64,000 bases of DNA from Kriegella sp963975415. GTDB taxonomy: Bacteria > Bacteroidota > Bacteroidia > Flavobacteriales > Flavobacteriaceae. Under the pieces are notes generated by a model. It was not told the DNA's origin. It saw only the letters and a program-made list of their open reading frames with translations, and made no database searches. Positions 18,537 through 26,482 of the stretch are shown piece after piece. The stretch is from positions 806,001-870,000 of the forward strand of contig NZ_CAXBGN010000001.1 of NCBI RefSeq assembly GCF_963975415.1, given 5' to 3'. Made by a program: the position numbers and the translations under genes. How positions within the stretch are numbered: position 1 is the stretch's first letter; each line of letters opens with the position of its first letter.

Positions 18537-18737
18537 TTAAGCAAATTGTTTCCAAGTCATGTGCGAATTTCGTGTTCCGACTTTTTTTAGTTTGTCAAAT
18601 CGTTTCTTCGGCTCAAAATTGAATTCGACGGTATTTTCATATTCACTACAAGATGTGATGTCACTCTTATCGGTCGTAAGCACACAGAACGATTGATTAT
18701 AGCACGTGACACATATGCTTCTATTTTGTTCTTCCAT
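18537..18737 (-). CDS. Small Cys-rich protein (66 aa), possible metal-binding knuckle
   Basis: Starts at ATG 18737; a GTG one codon upstream is also open. Four cysteines in a compact block (C-x2-C-x5-C-x11-C within ICVTC...FCVL...SCSEY) look like a metal site or zinc ribbon variant. The remainder (EFNFEPKKRFDKLKKV) is basic and has no family I can name. Similar short proteins with an ICxTC...SCSEY pattern are, as I recall, common in flavobacteria but uncharacterised. It lies 9 nt before the glutamate dehydrogenase start and is almost certainly in the same operon. Confidence 0.7.
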   Translation of the reverse strand: MEEQNRSICVTCYNQSFCVLTTDKSDITSCSEYENTVEFNFEPKKRFDKLKKVGTRNSHMTWKQFA

Positions 18738-18993
18738 CACTTTTTCTTTTTAAATCTTAACCTAGTTTCTAAAAAATAGCTCGTATTTGTTAACGCCCAA
18801 GATCAAAGCGATATCGCCCTATGAATTGATGATGCGCAAGAAATTTTCGTTTCAACATTTGTCTTAGTGGGAATCCGATTTTTTATTTGGAATGTTTATT
18901 AAAATCCACTCGACGTTTCATAGCTACGGAAAGCCATTGGACCGAAAGGCCGAGCGGATCAAACAACCAAACTAACTAAACTTCTTTTTCAGG

Positions 18994-19401
18994 TTACGGG
19001 TTATTTGAAAGAATGGGCTGCTCGACATCTAGAATCTCAAGAGATTCTACTCCCAATGGAAAGCCATGGGGTACTTCATCGCCTTTGGCAAGTCCTACAA
19101 TAGAAGAGCCCAGAGCAGAAAAAACAGAGATTTGGCCGCCCTCCATTCCATATTCCGAAGGGGTCACCAATTCAACATTTCTGTGCCACCCGGTTTTAGA
19201 AGCTAAGGTCACCTTTGAATGTAGGCGCACCACATCATCGGGCATTTCAGCCTCATTGCAAACCAGCGCCGTGTCTAGGTTTTCCTTTAATTTATCAAGA
19301 GAATGCTTATGGGCATAATCTTCATAGTATTTCCCGAAGTAAAGCAACCGCTTCGTTTCCACATAGTCTTTTTTTTCAAATATCAAACTGCCGTATTTCA
19401 T
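18994..19401 (-). CDS. GreA/GreB-family C-terminal domain protein (Rnk-like), copy B
   Basis: 135-residue paralogue of copy A at 16644-17078: MKYGSLIFEKKDYVETK at the N-terminus, AEMPDDVVRLHSK, GWHRNVELVTPSE, ISVFSALGSSIVGLAKGD and GFPLGVESLEILDVEQP. It has the FKBP-like GreA/Rnk domain without the long coiled coil, so a polymerase- or nucleotide-linked regulatory role is more likely than transcript cleavage. A strong sigma-54 promoter lies 60-75 nt upstream, with enhancer-like repeats further up and an NtrC-type activator gene beyond. It is followed by 253 nt without a gene before the Cys-rich protein. Confidence 0.86.
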   Translation of the reverse strand: MKYGSLIFEKKDYVETKRLLYFGKYYEDYAHKHSLDKLKENLDTALVCNEAEMPDDVVRLHSKVTLASKTGWHRNVELVTPSEYGMEGGQISVFSALGSSIVGLAKGDEVPHGFPLGVESLEILDVEQPILSNNP

Positions 19402-19460
19402 ATCACAATCCCCTTAAGTACAAGCTAAAAGAATAATAATTTTACTCATAATCTTTCTAT

Positions 19461-19476
19461 GGCAAGTAGCGTGCCT
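19461..19476 (-). promoter_or_regulatory. Sigma-54 (RpoN) promoter of GreA-like copy B
   Basis: Read on the minus strand this is AGGCACGCTACTTGCC. It matches the -24/-12 consensus (TGGCACG-N4-TTGC), with the invariant GG and GC exactly 10 bases apart. Predicted transcription start is about 19450, giving a leader of about 50 nt before the GreA-like ATG. The activator it requires is plausibly the NtrC-type regulator encoded immediately upstream. Confidence 0.85.
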
Positions 19477-19563
19477 AAAAACTGCAATTAAGAACAGAAA
19501 TTCACAATTAACTTACTATCAAATCATTATTGCTTATCAAGCAAAAACATCGATAAATAAAGT

Positions 19564-19600
19564 GAGGAGATTTTACCCGGTCGGAGATTTTCACCCCGGT
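19564..19600. repeat. Tandem direct repeat, candidate enhancer (UAS) for the NtrC-type regulator
   Basis: Two imperfect copies of a GGAGATTTT-(C)ACC-(C)CGGT unit lie at 19566-19581 and 19583-19600. Their starts are 17 nt apart. They are about 110 bp upstream of the -24 element of the sigma-54 promoter, the distance expected for activator dimers binding side by side. They also begin 4 nt past the regulator's stop codon, so a weak hairpin at the transcript end is an alternative reading, but no U-tract follows. Confidence 0.5.
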
Positions 19601-19603
19601 AGA

Positions 19604-20929
19604 TTATTTTAATTTTTCACGAAGTGTCTTACGGTCTATCTGTAAAATTTCGGCGGCCTTTGTCTTATTATTATCCGTGGCGGAGAGCACACGCTGAATA
19701 TATTCTTTTTCCATTTCCTTTAAGGAGGCAAATGAGTTTTCGGGAAACTCAATTTTAAATTTCAGGCCCTCGGGAAGGTCCTTTACATCAATTTTACCAT
19801 CACTCATAATAACCGCACGTTGTATCACGTTTTCCAGCTCCCTAATATTTCCGGGCCAGTCATACCGTTGCAACACTTTTATAGTCTCGGGAGTAACCTG
19901 CAAAATACGATCTTTGTACTCCACGCCGTATTTTTTTATAAACCGGTCGACCAATAATGGAATATCGGACTTTCTTTCCCTAAGGGGCGGCACATTGATT
20001 TGAACAACGGTCAATCGATAATACAGATCTTCGCGAAACGATTTATCGCTGATACTTTCCAACAAATCATTGTTTGTTGCAGCTATAATTCGAAGGTCTA
20101 ATTTTTCGGTTTTTTGTGACCCCACTTTGGTTATATTCTTTTCCTGAAGCGCCCGCAGCAATTTGGTCTGCACCGCCAGTGAAGCGCTGCCTATCTCATC
20201 TAAAAAAAGAGTGCCATTGTTTGCTGCCTGAAAAAAACCGTTCCTATTTTCATGTGCTCCGGTAAAAGCTCCTTTCATATAACCGAAAAGTTCGGCCTCG
20301 AGCAACCCTTCGGGTATTGCGCCACAATTTACAGCAACAAAAGGTGCTCGGGAAAACTTGCCCGAATAGTGAATGGCCCTCGCGACCAACTCTTTTCCTG
20401 TGCCGCTCTCACCCTGTATCAGTACCGTTGCCCTATTGTCTTTTACCCGCGCTATGATGTCAGTAACTTTACCGAATGCCTTCGATTGTCCGATCATATC
20501 GGCATAAATTGGGCTCTGAGGCGCTCCTTTGCTTTTCGTCTCAGGCTTTCTTTTCGTACGGGTTTCAAAAGATTTTGATACCGCTTGTCTTAATTCTTCC
20601 TTGGTAAAAGGTTTGGTCAAATAATCAATAGCACCCGATTTTATCACATTCAAGGCCCCATCAATTGAGGGGTAGCCGGTTATGACCAATTTTGGAATAT
20701 GAGGATAATGTTCCGCAGTATATTTTAATAATTGTAGACCATCTATTTCGGGCATTTGAATATCAGTAATCAATAGATCAATTTCGGTATCCTTTAAAAT
20801 ATATAAGGCCTGCTTGACCGAAATGGCCTTGTACGTGTGATATTCGAGCGACTTTAAATGGCGCTGTAACAATTCTAAAATATGAACATCATCATCTACA
20901 ATTAAAATATTTTCTTTGTTCAAGGCCAT
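19604..20929 (-). CDS. NtrC-type sigma-54-dependent response regulator
   Basis: 441 residues with three domains. The receiver (1-120) has acidic residues D12-D14 and phospho-acceptor D56. The AAA+ domain (about 145-375) has Walker A GESGTGKE (173-180) and the sigma-54-contacting GAFTGA loop (220-225). The Fis-type DNA-binding helix-turn-helix is at the very C-terminus (AAEILQIDRKTLREKL). It activates RpoN-dependent promoters by hydrolysing ATP. Encoded 5 nt after its partner kinase. The protein ends right after the recognition helix, which is slightly short but usual for the family. Confidence 0.95.
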   Translation of the reverse strand: MALNKENILIVDDDVHILELLQRHLKSLEYHTYKAISVKQALYILKDTEIDLLITDIQMPEIDGLQLLKYTAEHYPHIPKLVITGYPSIDGALNVIKSGAIDYLTKPFTKEELRQAVSKSFETRTKRKPETKSKGAPQSPIYADMIGQSKAFGKVTDIIARVKDNRATVLIQGESGTGKELVARAIHYSGKFSRAPFVAVNCGAIPEGLLEAELFGYMKGAFTGAHENRNGFFQAANNGTLFLDEIGSASLAVQTKLLRALQEKNITKVGSQKTEKLDLRIIAATNNDLLESISDKSFREDLYYRLTVVQINVPPLRERKSDIPLLVDRFIKKYGVEYKDRILQVTPETIKVLQRYDWPGNIRELENVIQRAVIMSDGKIDVKDLPEGLKFKIEFPENSFASLKEMEKEYIQRVLSATDNNKTKAAEILQIDRKTLREKLK

Positions 20930-20934
20930 AAGTG

Positions 20935-22026
20935 CTACAGTTTTCGAAATGTAAGGGTAAATATAGTGCCTTGGGGATTATTAGGTCGATGGCTTATGTT
21001 TCCTTGATGGCTTTTTACGATACCATGTACAACACTTAACCCAAGTCCCGACCCTTCCCCAAAGGGTTTTGTGGTAAAAAATGGCTCAAAAATTTTATCT
21101 TGAATAGGCTCAGGTATTCCTGATCCCTCATCCGTGATTTCAATAAGTACTTGGTTGGGCTTGTCGATTATTTCAATCGTAATCGTGCTTCCTTCAGGAG
21201 AAAAATATATGGCATTAATGATCAGATTAAACAGCACTTGGGTCAGCTGAATTTTGTCAATTTTGAGCTGTACGTCTTCTTGATCCGATGTAAACCAACA
21301 CTCAACTTTATTGGTTTTCAGTAGGGCATTGAGCAAGGCAATGGCATCTTGGGTCACCGGAATTATATTGACCAGATTTTTTTGCTGCGGCATTTCGCAG
21401 GCAAAGAACATCAATTTTTTGACTACCTCCCGTGAATAAATAGCACTATTAATTATTTTCTCAAGGTCTTTTGAAGCCTGACTTCCCGAGGGGATACTCT
21501 CTTTCAAAAGTTCTGTAAAACCCAATATATTGGCCAATGGCGTATTGATTTCATGAGCTATACCAGCAGTAATTTCCCCCAAGATTCTTAAGCGATCGGA
21601 CTGCTCGACCTGTCTTTTGATCAATACTTCGTTTTCCTTAATTTCCTTTCTTTCCAGAAGGTTACCTATTTCAAGGGCCACATTGTCAAGCAACTGTTGT
21701 TCTTCTTCCAAAAAATCTTCGACCCGATACTTATGCGAAGGGTACCCAACTTTCAATTGTCCGTTTTCCTTATTAAAAACAGTTATTTTCGACTCGAGGA
21801 ACACCCGGTCAAGGTTTTTTTTATCCGTAGTAATGGTATAGATTCCCGTATCTATAGAGACATAGGTGTCTTTACTGTACTGCCAAGCTTTTTGCAAACT
21901 TGCGGCAATGGCCTCCAGAGCCACCCGAATTTCGGTATAATCACAATTAACAATAATTGAAGTCACCTCGTAAAGACAGGTAAGTTCCTTGATCCGTTCC
22001 TTTAATTTTGCTTCCGCTGCTATCAT
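20935..22026 (-). CDS. Soluble sensor histidine kinase
   Basis: 363 residues without membrane segments. A GAF-like sensor region (about 15-125) is followed by a HisKA dimerisation helix with phospho-acceptor H158 (GIAHEINTPLANILGFTEL). The HATPase_c domain has N box LFNLIINAI, then DEGSGIPEP and GEGSGLGLSVV. It should phosphorylate the NtrC-type regulator encoded 5 nt downstream in response to an intracellular cue. The signal is unknown; the neighbouring glutamate dehydrogenase hints at nitrogen or carbon status. Confidence 0.94.
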   Translation of the reverse strand: MIAAEAKLKERIKELTCLYEVTSIIVNCDYTEIRVALEAIAASLQKAWQYSKDTYVSIDTGIYTITTDKKNLDRVFLESKITVFNKENGQLKVGYPSHKYRVEDFLEEEQQLLDNVALEIGNLLERKEIKENEVLIKRQVEQSDRLRILGEITAGIAHEINTPLANILGFTELLKESIPSGSQASKDLEKIINSAIYSREVVKKLMFFACEMPQQKNLVNIIPVTQDAIALLNALLKTNKVECWFTSDQEDVQLKIDKIQLTQVLFNLIINAIYFSPEGSTITIEIIDKPNQVLIEITDEGSGIPEPIQDKIFEPFFTTKPFGEGSGLGLSVVHGIVKSHQGNISHRPNNPQGTIFTLTFRKL

Positions 22027-22270
22027 TGGTTTATCTTGTCGTAATCAAATTATGTTAATCACATTTTTTCCATTTATGAATTACCGTGAAAAATTACTAC
22101 TTATTTTGCTCAAGAACAAAGCACGTTCTCCTTTCATTTCATAGACTATCGAAAATAAGATACCGCACCTGCTTTGATTCCAATTGGAAGTATCACAGCT
22201 AAAAATTAGCTGCTGCCTTGTCATATTTTTGAAATGCGCGTAACTAAATAAATAGTAACAAGCCAGACCA

Positions 22271-22777
22271 ATGAGCAACGAACTTGAAAAAACCTTTTTA
22301 AATGCCTTAGAGCAAAACCAACAGAAGCTATTGCGAATCTGTTCGGTTTATTCCAAAGATACCGATGACACCAAGGATCTTTTTCAAGAGGTATTGGTAC
22401 AAATATGGAGGTCAATGCCAACTTTTGAGGCAAAATCATCAATAGCTACCTGGATGTTCAGAATAACATTGAACGTTTGCCTTCGTTTTCGTTCCAAGGA
22501 AATCAAAAAACAAAAAAGGTTCATTCAAATGGACAGTATTACCATAGCCAAATTTACACCTACAAAGGAAAATAATGTACAACAAGAGAAATTGGCGCAT
22601 CTCAAAAGCTGTATCAAAAAATTGAATGAGGCCGATAAGGCGGTCATCACACTCTATTTGGAAGAAGTTCGGTATAAAGAGATTTCAGAAATTTTAGGCC
22701 TAACGGAAAATAACGTGGCAGTAAAGGTAAAGCGCATCAAGAAAAAATTATTGAACTGTATAAATCAAACAACATGA
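22271..22777 (+). CDS. ECF-type RNA polymerase sigma factor
   Basis: 168 residues. Region 2 is visible as DLFQEVLVQIWRSMPTFE plus SIATWMFRITLNVCL, and region 4 as the helix-turn-helix YKEISEILGLTENNVAVKVKR. The stop overlaps the ATG of the next gene (ATGA), so both are co-translated. A TATTTTTG box at 22224-22231 fits the Bacteroidota -7 element, but no convincing -33 is spaced correctly. Unlike the sigma factor at 34412 it has no SusC/SusD partner nearby. Confidence 0.93.
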   Translation: MSNELEKTFLNALEQNQQKLLRICSVYSKDTDDTKDLFQEVLVQIWRSMPTFEAKSSIATWMFRITLNVCLRFRSKEIKKQKRFIQMDSITIAKFTPTKENNVQQEKLAHLKSCIKKLNEADKAVITLYLEEVRYKEISEILGLTENNVAVKVKRIKKKLLNCINQTT

Positions 22778-23367
22778 TGGAAGATGAACTGATCAAAATA
22801 TGGCAATCTTCCCCAATGGAGGAACAAATTAAATTTGACAAGTCACGATTGATGTTAGATATGCAATCAAGTTTGAATCGTTTTGACAAATTAGTAAAAT
22901 GCGGTATACTCATAGAGCAAGGGGCAATGATAATCGCCATACCCGTATTTATTTTTTATATCTATTTCGTTCCTTTTGTACTTTCAAAGATTGCATCTAT
23001 TCTAATTGTCACGTGGGGTATTTGGTATTTTTTTAAACTCAAGGAGTGGAAGAAAAAGAAACCCAATAACTTGAAAAAAAGTTATTTGGATTACTTATAT
23101 GAATCTAGAAACTATTTAGTATTACTTAAAAAGTGGGGAGACAATGCAATTTACTGGTATATTCTACCCACTATACTCAGTGTAATACTCTTTCTTTTTG
23201 GCCCTTTACTAGAAGGAAAACTTAACAACAAATTGATTGCAATACTATTTATTGTTACAATTGCTACTGGGGTAGTCACTTATTTCTGGGGAAAATGGAG
23301 AGTTAAAACCCAATTTGTTCCCCGATTAAAAAAAGTTGAGGAGCTTATAGCAGTTATGGAGGAATAG
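22774..23367 (+). CDS. Membrane protein coupled to an ECF sigma factor, candidate anti-sigma factor
   Basis: 197 residues with a soluble N-terminal part of about 45 residues followed by four hydrophobic segments (about 46-66, 68-86, 128-148 and 153-173), with charged loops and a cytosolic tail. ATGA overlap with the sigma factor gene is typical of a cognate membrane anti-sigma factor. No recognisable zinc (HxxxCxxC) anti-sigma motif or FecR domain is present, so the function is inferred from context and topology. Confidence 0.78.
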   Translation: MMEDELIKIWQSSPMEEQIKFDKSRLMLDMQSSLNRFDKLVKCGILIEQGAMIIAIPVFIFYIYFVPFVLSKIASILIVTWGIWYFFKLKEWKKKKPNNLKKSYLDYLYESRNYLVLLKKWGDNAIYWYILPTILSVILFLFGPLLEGKLNNKLIAILFIVTIATGVVTYFWGKWRVKTQFVPRLKKVEELIAVMEE

Positions 23368-23398
23368 TCTACTAAAAAAGCTAAACTGAAGAAGCAGA

Positions 23399-24775
23399 CT
23401 AGTTGGAAACCTCCACTACTCCTTCATGAACTTTCTTTTGCCAATTTTTTAATTTTTGCTGTAGCACATTTACCAAATCAGGTCTTAATACGGCCATATT
23501 ATTTTCTTCCCCGACGTCTTCCGACAAGTCGTATAATTCAATCTTTTTGGTGCCCGCTTCTGCTATGGATACGAGTTTCCAATTTTCACTGCGAATCGCA
23601 TTTCCATTCTTAAAACTCCAGAATAAATCACGCTTCGGAGGCGATTTCCCCATCAATAGCAGGCTTTTAATACTTATTCCGTCAATTACTTCGCTTTCTG
23701 GTTTTTCTCCTATAAAATCAAGAAATGTAGGTAAAAAGTCCATAGTCATTACAGGTTCATCGATTATAGTACCCCCTTTAAATTCAGAAGGATACCAAGC
23801 AATCGCCGGCACACGATGACCACCTTCATAAACTTCGGTCTTAAACCCTTTTAAATGACCATTGTTTCCATTTTTCGAAGCTCCGTTATCGGAACAAAAT
23901 ATGACGATGGTATTTTGATCAAGTCCCGTTTCCTTAAGTGTTTGCATTATTCTCCCAATGCCTTCATCCATCACCTCGACCATTTCTTTATACACATGGG
24001 GAATGCTGTCTTGAGGAATTGGCTTCGTTCCCCTCACACCAACATTACGAACGGCTTCATCGTTCCTTTTTTGATATGGATAATGTGGCGCTTCATGGGG
24101 CAAGTACAAAAAGAAAGGTTTTCCTGTTTCCGATGGATTGTTCTCTTTGATAAAGTCTATTCCGTATTGGGTTATTAGATCTGTGGTATACCCTTCTTCA
24201 TCCCTTAAATCGGTACCCTCCCACCAGTCAGAATATCCCTCTTGATCGATATGGGCATGAAAATCTACGTTGCCGCTCACAAACCCCTTAAAATTATCAA
24301 ACCCTTGCAAGGTTGGGTTAAATTCCGGGGCATACCCCAGGTGCCATTTCCCATATATCGCAGAGGTATACCCGTATTTCTTTAATTCATCGGCCAAGGT
24401 AAGCTCATCAATTGCCAAACCTACGTCACGATGATTGGCAGCCGTGATAACTCCCGAAACGCCCGTACGCTGCTGGTATTTCCCCGTCATCAGAGCAGCG
24501 CGTGTGGGGCTACAAACCGTTCCATTGGAGTGAAAATCGGTAAACCGTATTCCTTCAGAAGCCAACTTATCAATATTCGGGGTGTTAATAGAAGTATTGC
24601 CGTAACACGAAATATCACCATACCCCAAATCATCTGCCATGATAAGAATAAAATTCGCCCTGCCTGAATCTTCGGCCCCCACTTCTTCTATATGCCCCTG
24701 GGCCGCAACATCATACGACATAAAAATGGAAACAAGAAAAAAGAAGACCGTTATATTCATTATGTTTTTTGTCAT
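23399..24775 (-). CDS. Exported sulfatase (S1 family, Cys-type)
   Basis: 458 residues with a signal peptide ending near VAAQ. The sulfatase signature CSPTR (residues 88-92) carries the cysteine that is oxidised to formylglycine, the catalytic nucleophile. The calcium-site motif ADDLGYGD and the GKWHLG substrate/metal motif are intact. It hydrolyses sulfate esters, probably from algal polysaccharide fragments in the periplasm. First of three sulfatases lined up downstream of SusC/SusD; it ends 31 nt from the convergent membrane protein. Confidence 0.94.
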   Translation of the reverse strand: MTKNIMNITVFFFLVSIFMSYDVAAQGHIEEVGAEDSGRANFILIMADDLGYGDISCYGNTSINTPNIDKLASEGIRFTDFHSNGTVCSPTRAALMTGKYQQRTGVSGVITAANHRDVGLAIDELTLADELKKYGYTSAIYGKWHLGYAPEFNPTLQGFDNFKGFVSGNVDFHAHIDQEGYSDWWEGTDLRDEEGYTTDLITQYGIDFIKENNPSETGKPFFLYLPHEAPHYPYQKRNDEAVRNVGVRGTKPIPQDSIPHVYKEMVEVMDEGIGRIMQTLKETGLDQNTIVIFCSDNGASKNGNNGHLKGFKTEVYEGGHRVPAIAWYPSEFKGGTIIDEPVMTMDFLPTFLDFIGEKPESEVIDGISIKSLLLMGKSPPKRDLFWSFKNGNAIRSENWKLVSIAEAGTKKIELYDLSEDVGEENNMAVLRPDLVNVLQQKLKNWQKKVHEGVVEVSN

Positions 24776-24837
24776 CGATTCTTTACTCTTTACAAATAGT
24801 CGGTTAGCGTTTCAAAGCTTACCGTTTATTATATAAC

Positions 24838-26412
24838 TTATTTTGCAGCTATTCTGGAATTCTTTGAAGAATAACCCTGTTCACGATATTTTTGTAGCAA
24901 ATGGGCCATGTCTTCTATTTTATCAGGATGACTGGAATATAGATTTATACGCTGTTCAGGATCATTTTCCATATTAAATAATAAACCCGCGGTTTCAAAA
25001 TCTTTATAACCCCTTAGCTTTTTGAATGAATCGGGCATTTTGCTGTGTTCACCTGAAGCGGCGCTGATATAAAGCCATTTTCCTTGACGTAAACCCCAAA
25101 TATTTTCATAGGTGTTATGTACCGTAGCTTCCCGAAGTGGTGAAGTATACTTCTCTCCATTAAAAACAGGTAATAAATTGTAGCTATCGGGAGCAGCTTC
25201 GTTTGGCAACTCACTTTTTGTTGCTGCGGCCAATGTTGCCATGATATCGACTTGGGAAATCAGTTCTTCGGAAACCGACCCTGCCTTAATCTTCCCTGGC
25301 CATTTTACAATAAACGGTACGTGGTGCCCTCCTTCCCAAACATCACGTTTCAAACCCCGAAAATCACCCATACTATAATGATCATATTTCTCTGCCCGAG
25401 CGAAAGCATATTTTTCAGGACCATTATCGGCGCTAAAGATGACGAGCGTGTTTTCGTCCAGCCCTTTTTCTTTTAGGGCATTCAACACCTGTCCGGCCAC
25501 CCAATCGGTCTGTACCATAAAATCACCATAGCCTCCAGCCTCTGATTTTCCGATAAATTCGTCATTCGGAATAATTGGTGCATGTGGAGAAGGCAGTGCA
25601 AAGTATAGAAAAAATGGGGTGTCTTCCGATTGATTATTTACATATTCAACAGCTTTTTCTGTAAGTGTAGGCAGAACGTCGTAGGGGTTCCAACCTTCAA
25701 CCATGGGGCCGGGTCGGAATTCCCAGTTCCCCTCTTTGGTTGCGTAGCTGCTATTTTCAATATTTTGATTCACGGTCGGGAATTCAATCACCCTATCGTT
25801 TTCTACCCATGCATAGGGCGGAAAATTTATGGTACCATCACCGAAATAATAGTCAAACCCCCGGTCTAAGGGCCCACCCGCGATAGGTTTGCTCCAATCG
25901 ATGTCTTGTGACTGATAAAACTTGACTGGTCTATCCCTTCGAATCATCTCTCCCGAAGGTTCATTCTTAAATTCCCAGTTCCACCCCAGGTGCCACTTTC
26001 CAATACATGCCGTAGTATAGCCAGACTTTTGTAGAACCTGCGGAAGGGTCACGTCAGTGTCATTAAAAAACGGCTCTCCGAATGCTTGTACTATACCATG
26101 CTGCTTTCGCCAATGATACTTACCTGTCAACAAAGCATAACGGCTTGGAGAGCAAATACCTGAAGAACTATGGGCATCGGTAAATCGCATGCCTTCCGAA
26201 GCCAGCTTATCAAGGTTTGGCGTTGGTATTTTCGAATCTGGATTCTGACAATTGAGATCACCATAACCCATATCATCGGCATAAATAATCACGATATTGG
26301 GGGGGGCCACTTTATGTACAACTGCTTCTTTCTTCGTTGCCTGCTTGCCTCCGCAAGCGTTTAAAAAAATCATTACAAAGCAAAAAGTAGAAATTTCCAG
26401 TATTTTTTTCAT
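24838..26412 (-). CDS. Lipoprotein sulfatase (S1 family, Cys-type)
   Basis: 524 residues with lipobox FLNAC (C20), so anchored to a membrane. The formylglycine signature is CSPSR (87-91), preceded by YADDMGYGDLN and followed by GKWHLG. The long inserts (RRDRPVKFYQSQDIDWSK and a GGPLDRGFDYYFGD segment) are shared with the next sulfatase (26483-28024), so the two are close paralogues and probably of the same subfamily. The sulfate position and sugar cannot be told from sequence. Confidence 0.94.
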   Translation of the reverse strand: MKKILEISTFCFVMIFLNACGGKQATKKEAVVHKVAPPNIVIIYADDMGYGDLNCQNPDSKIPTPNLDKLASEGMRFTDAHSSSGICSPSRYALLTGKYHWRKQHGIVQAFGEPFFNDTDVTLPQVLQKSGYTTACIGKWHLGWNWEFKNEPSGEMIRRDRPVKFYQSQDIDWSKPIAGGPLDRGFDYYFGDGTINFPPYAWVENDRVIEFPTVNQNIENSSYATKEGNWEFRPGPMVEGWNPYDVLPTLTEKAVEYVNNQSEDTPFFLYFALPSPHAPIIPNDEFIGKSEAGGYGDFMVQTDWVAGQVLNALKEKGLDENTLVIFSADNGPEKYAFARAEKYDHYSMGDFRGLKRDVWEGGHHVPFIVKWPGKIKAGSVSEELISQVDIMATLAAATKSELPNEAAPDSYNLLPVFNGEKYTSPLREATVHNTYENIWGLRQGKWLYISAASGEHSKMPDSFKKLRGYKDFETAGLLFNMENDPEQRINLYSSHPDKIEDMAHLLQKYREQGYSSKNSRIAAK

Positions 26413-26482
26413 GCTTATGTTCTATTTAGCGTATCCTGCAAATCAAATTACCTGATATAATACCATGACACTTTAAAATCCA

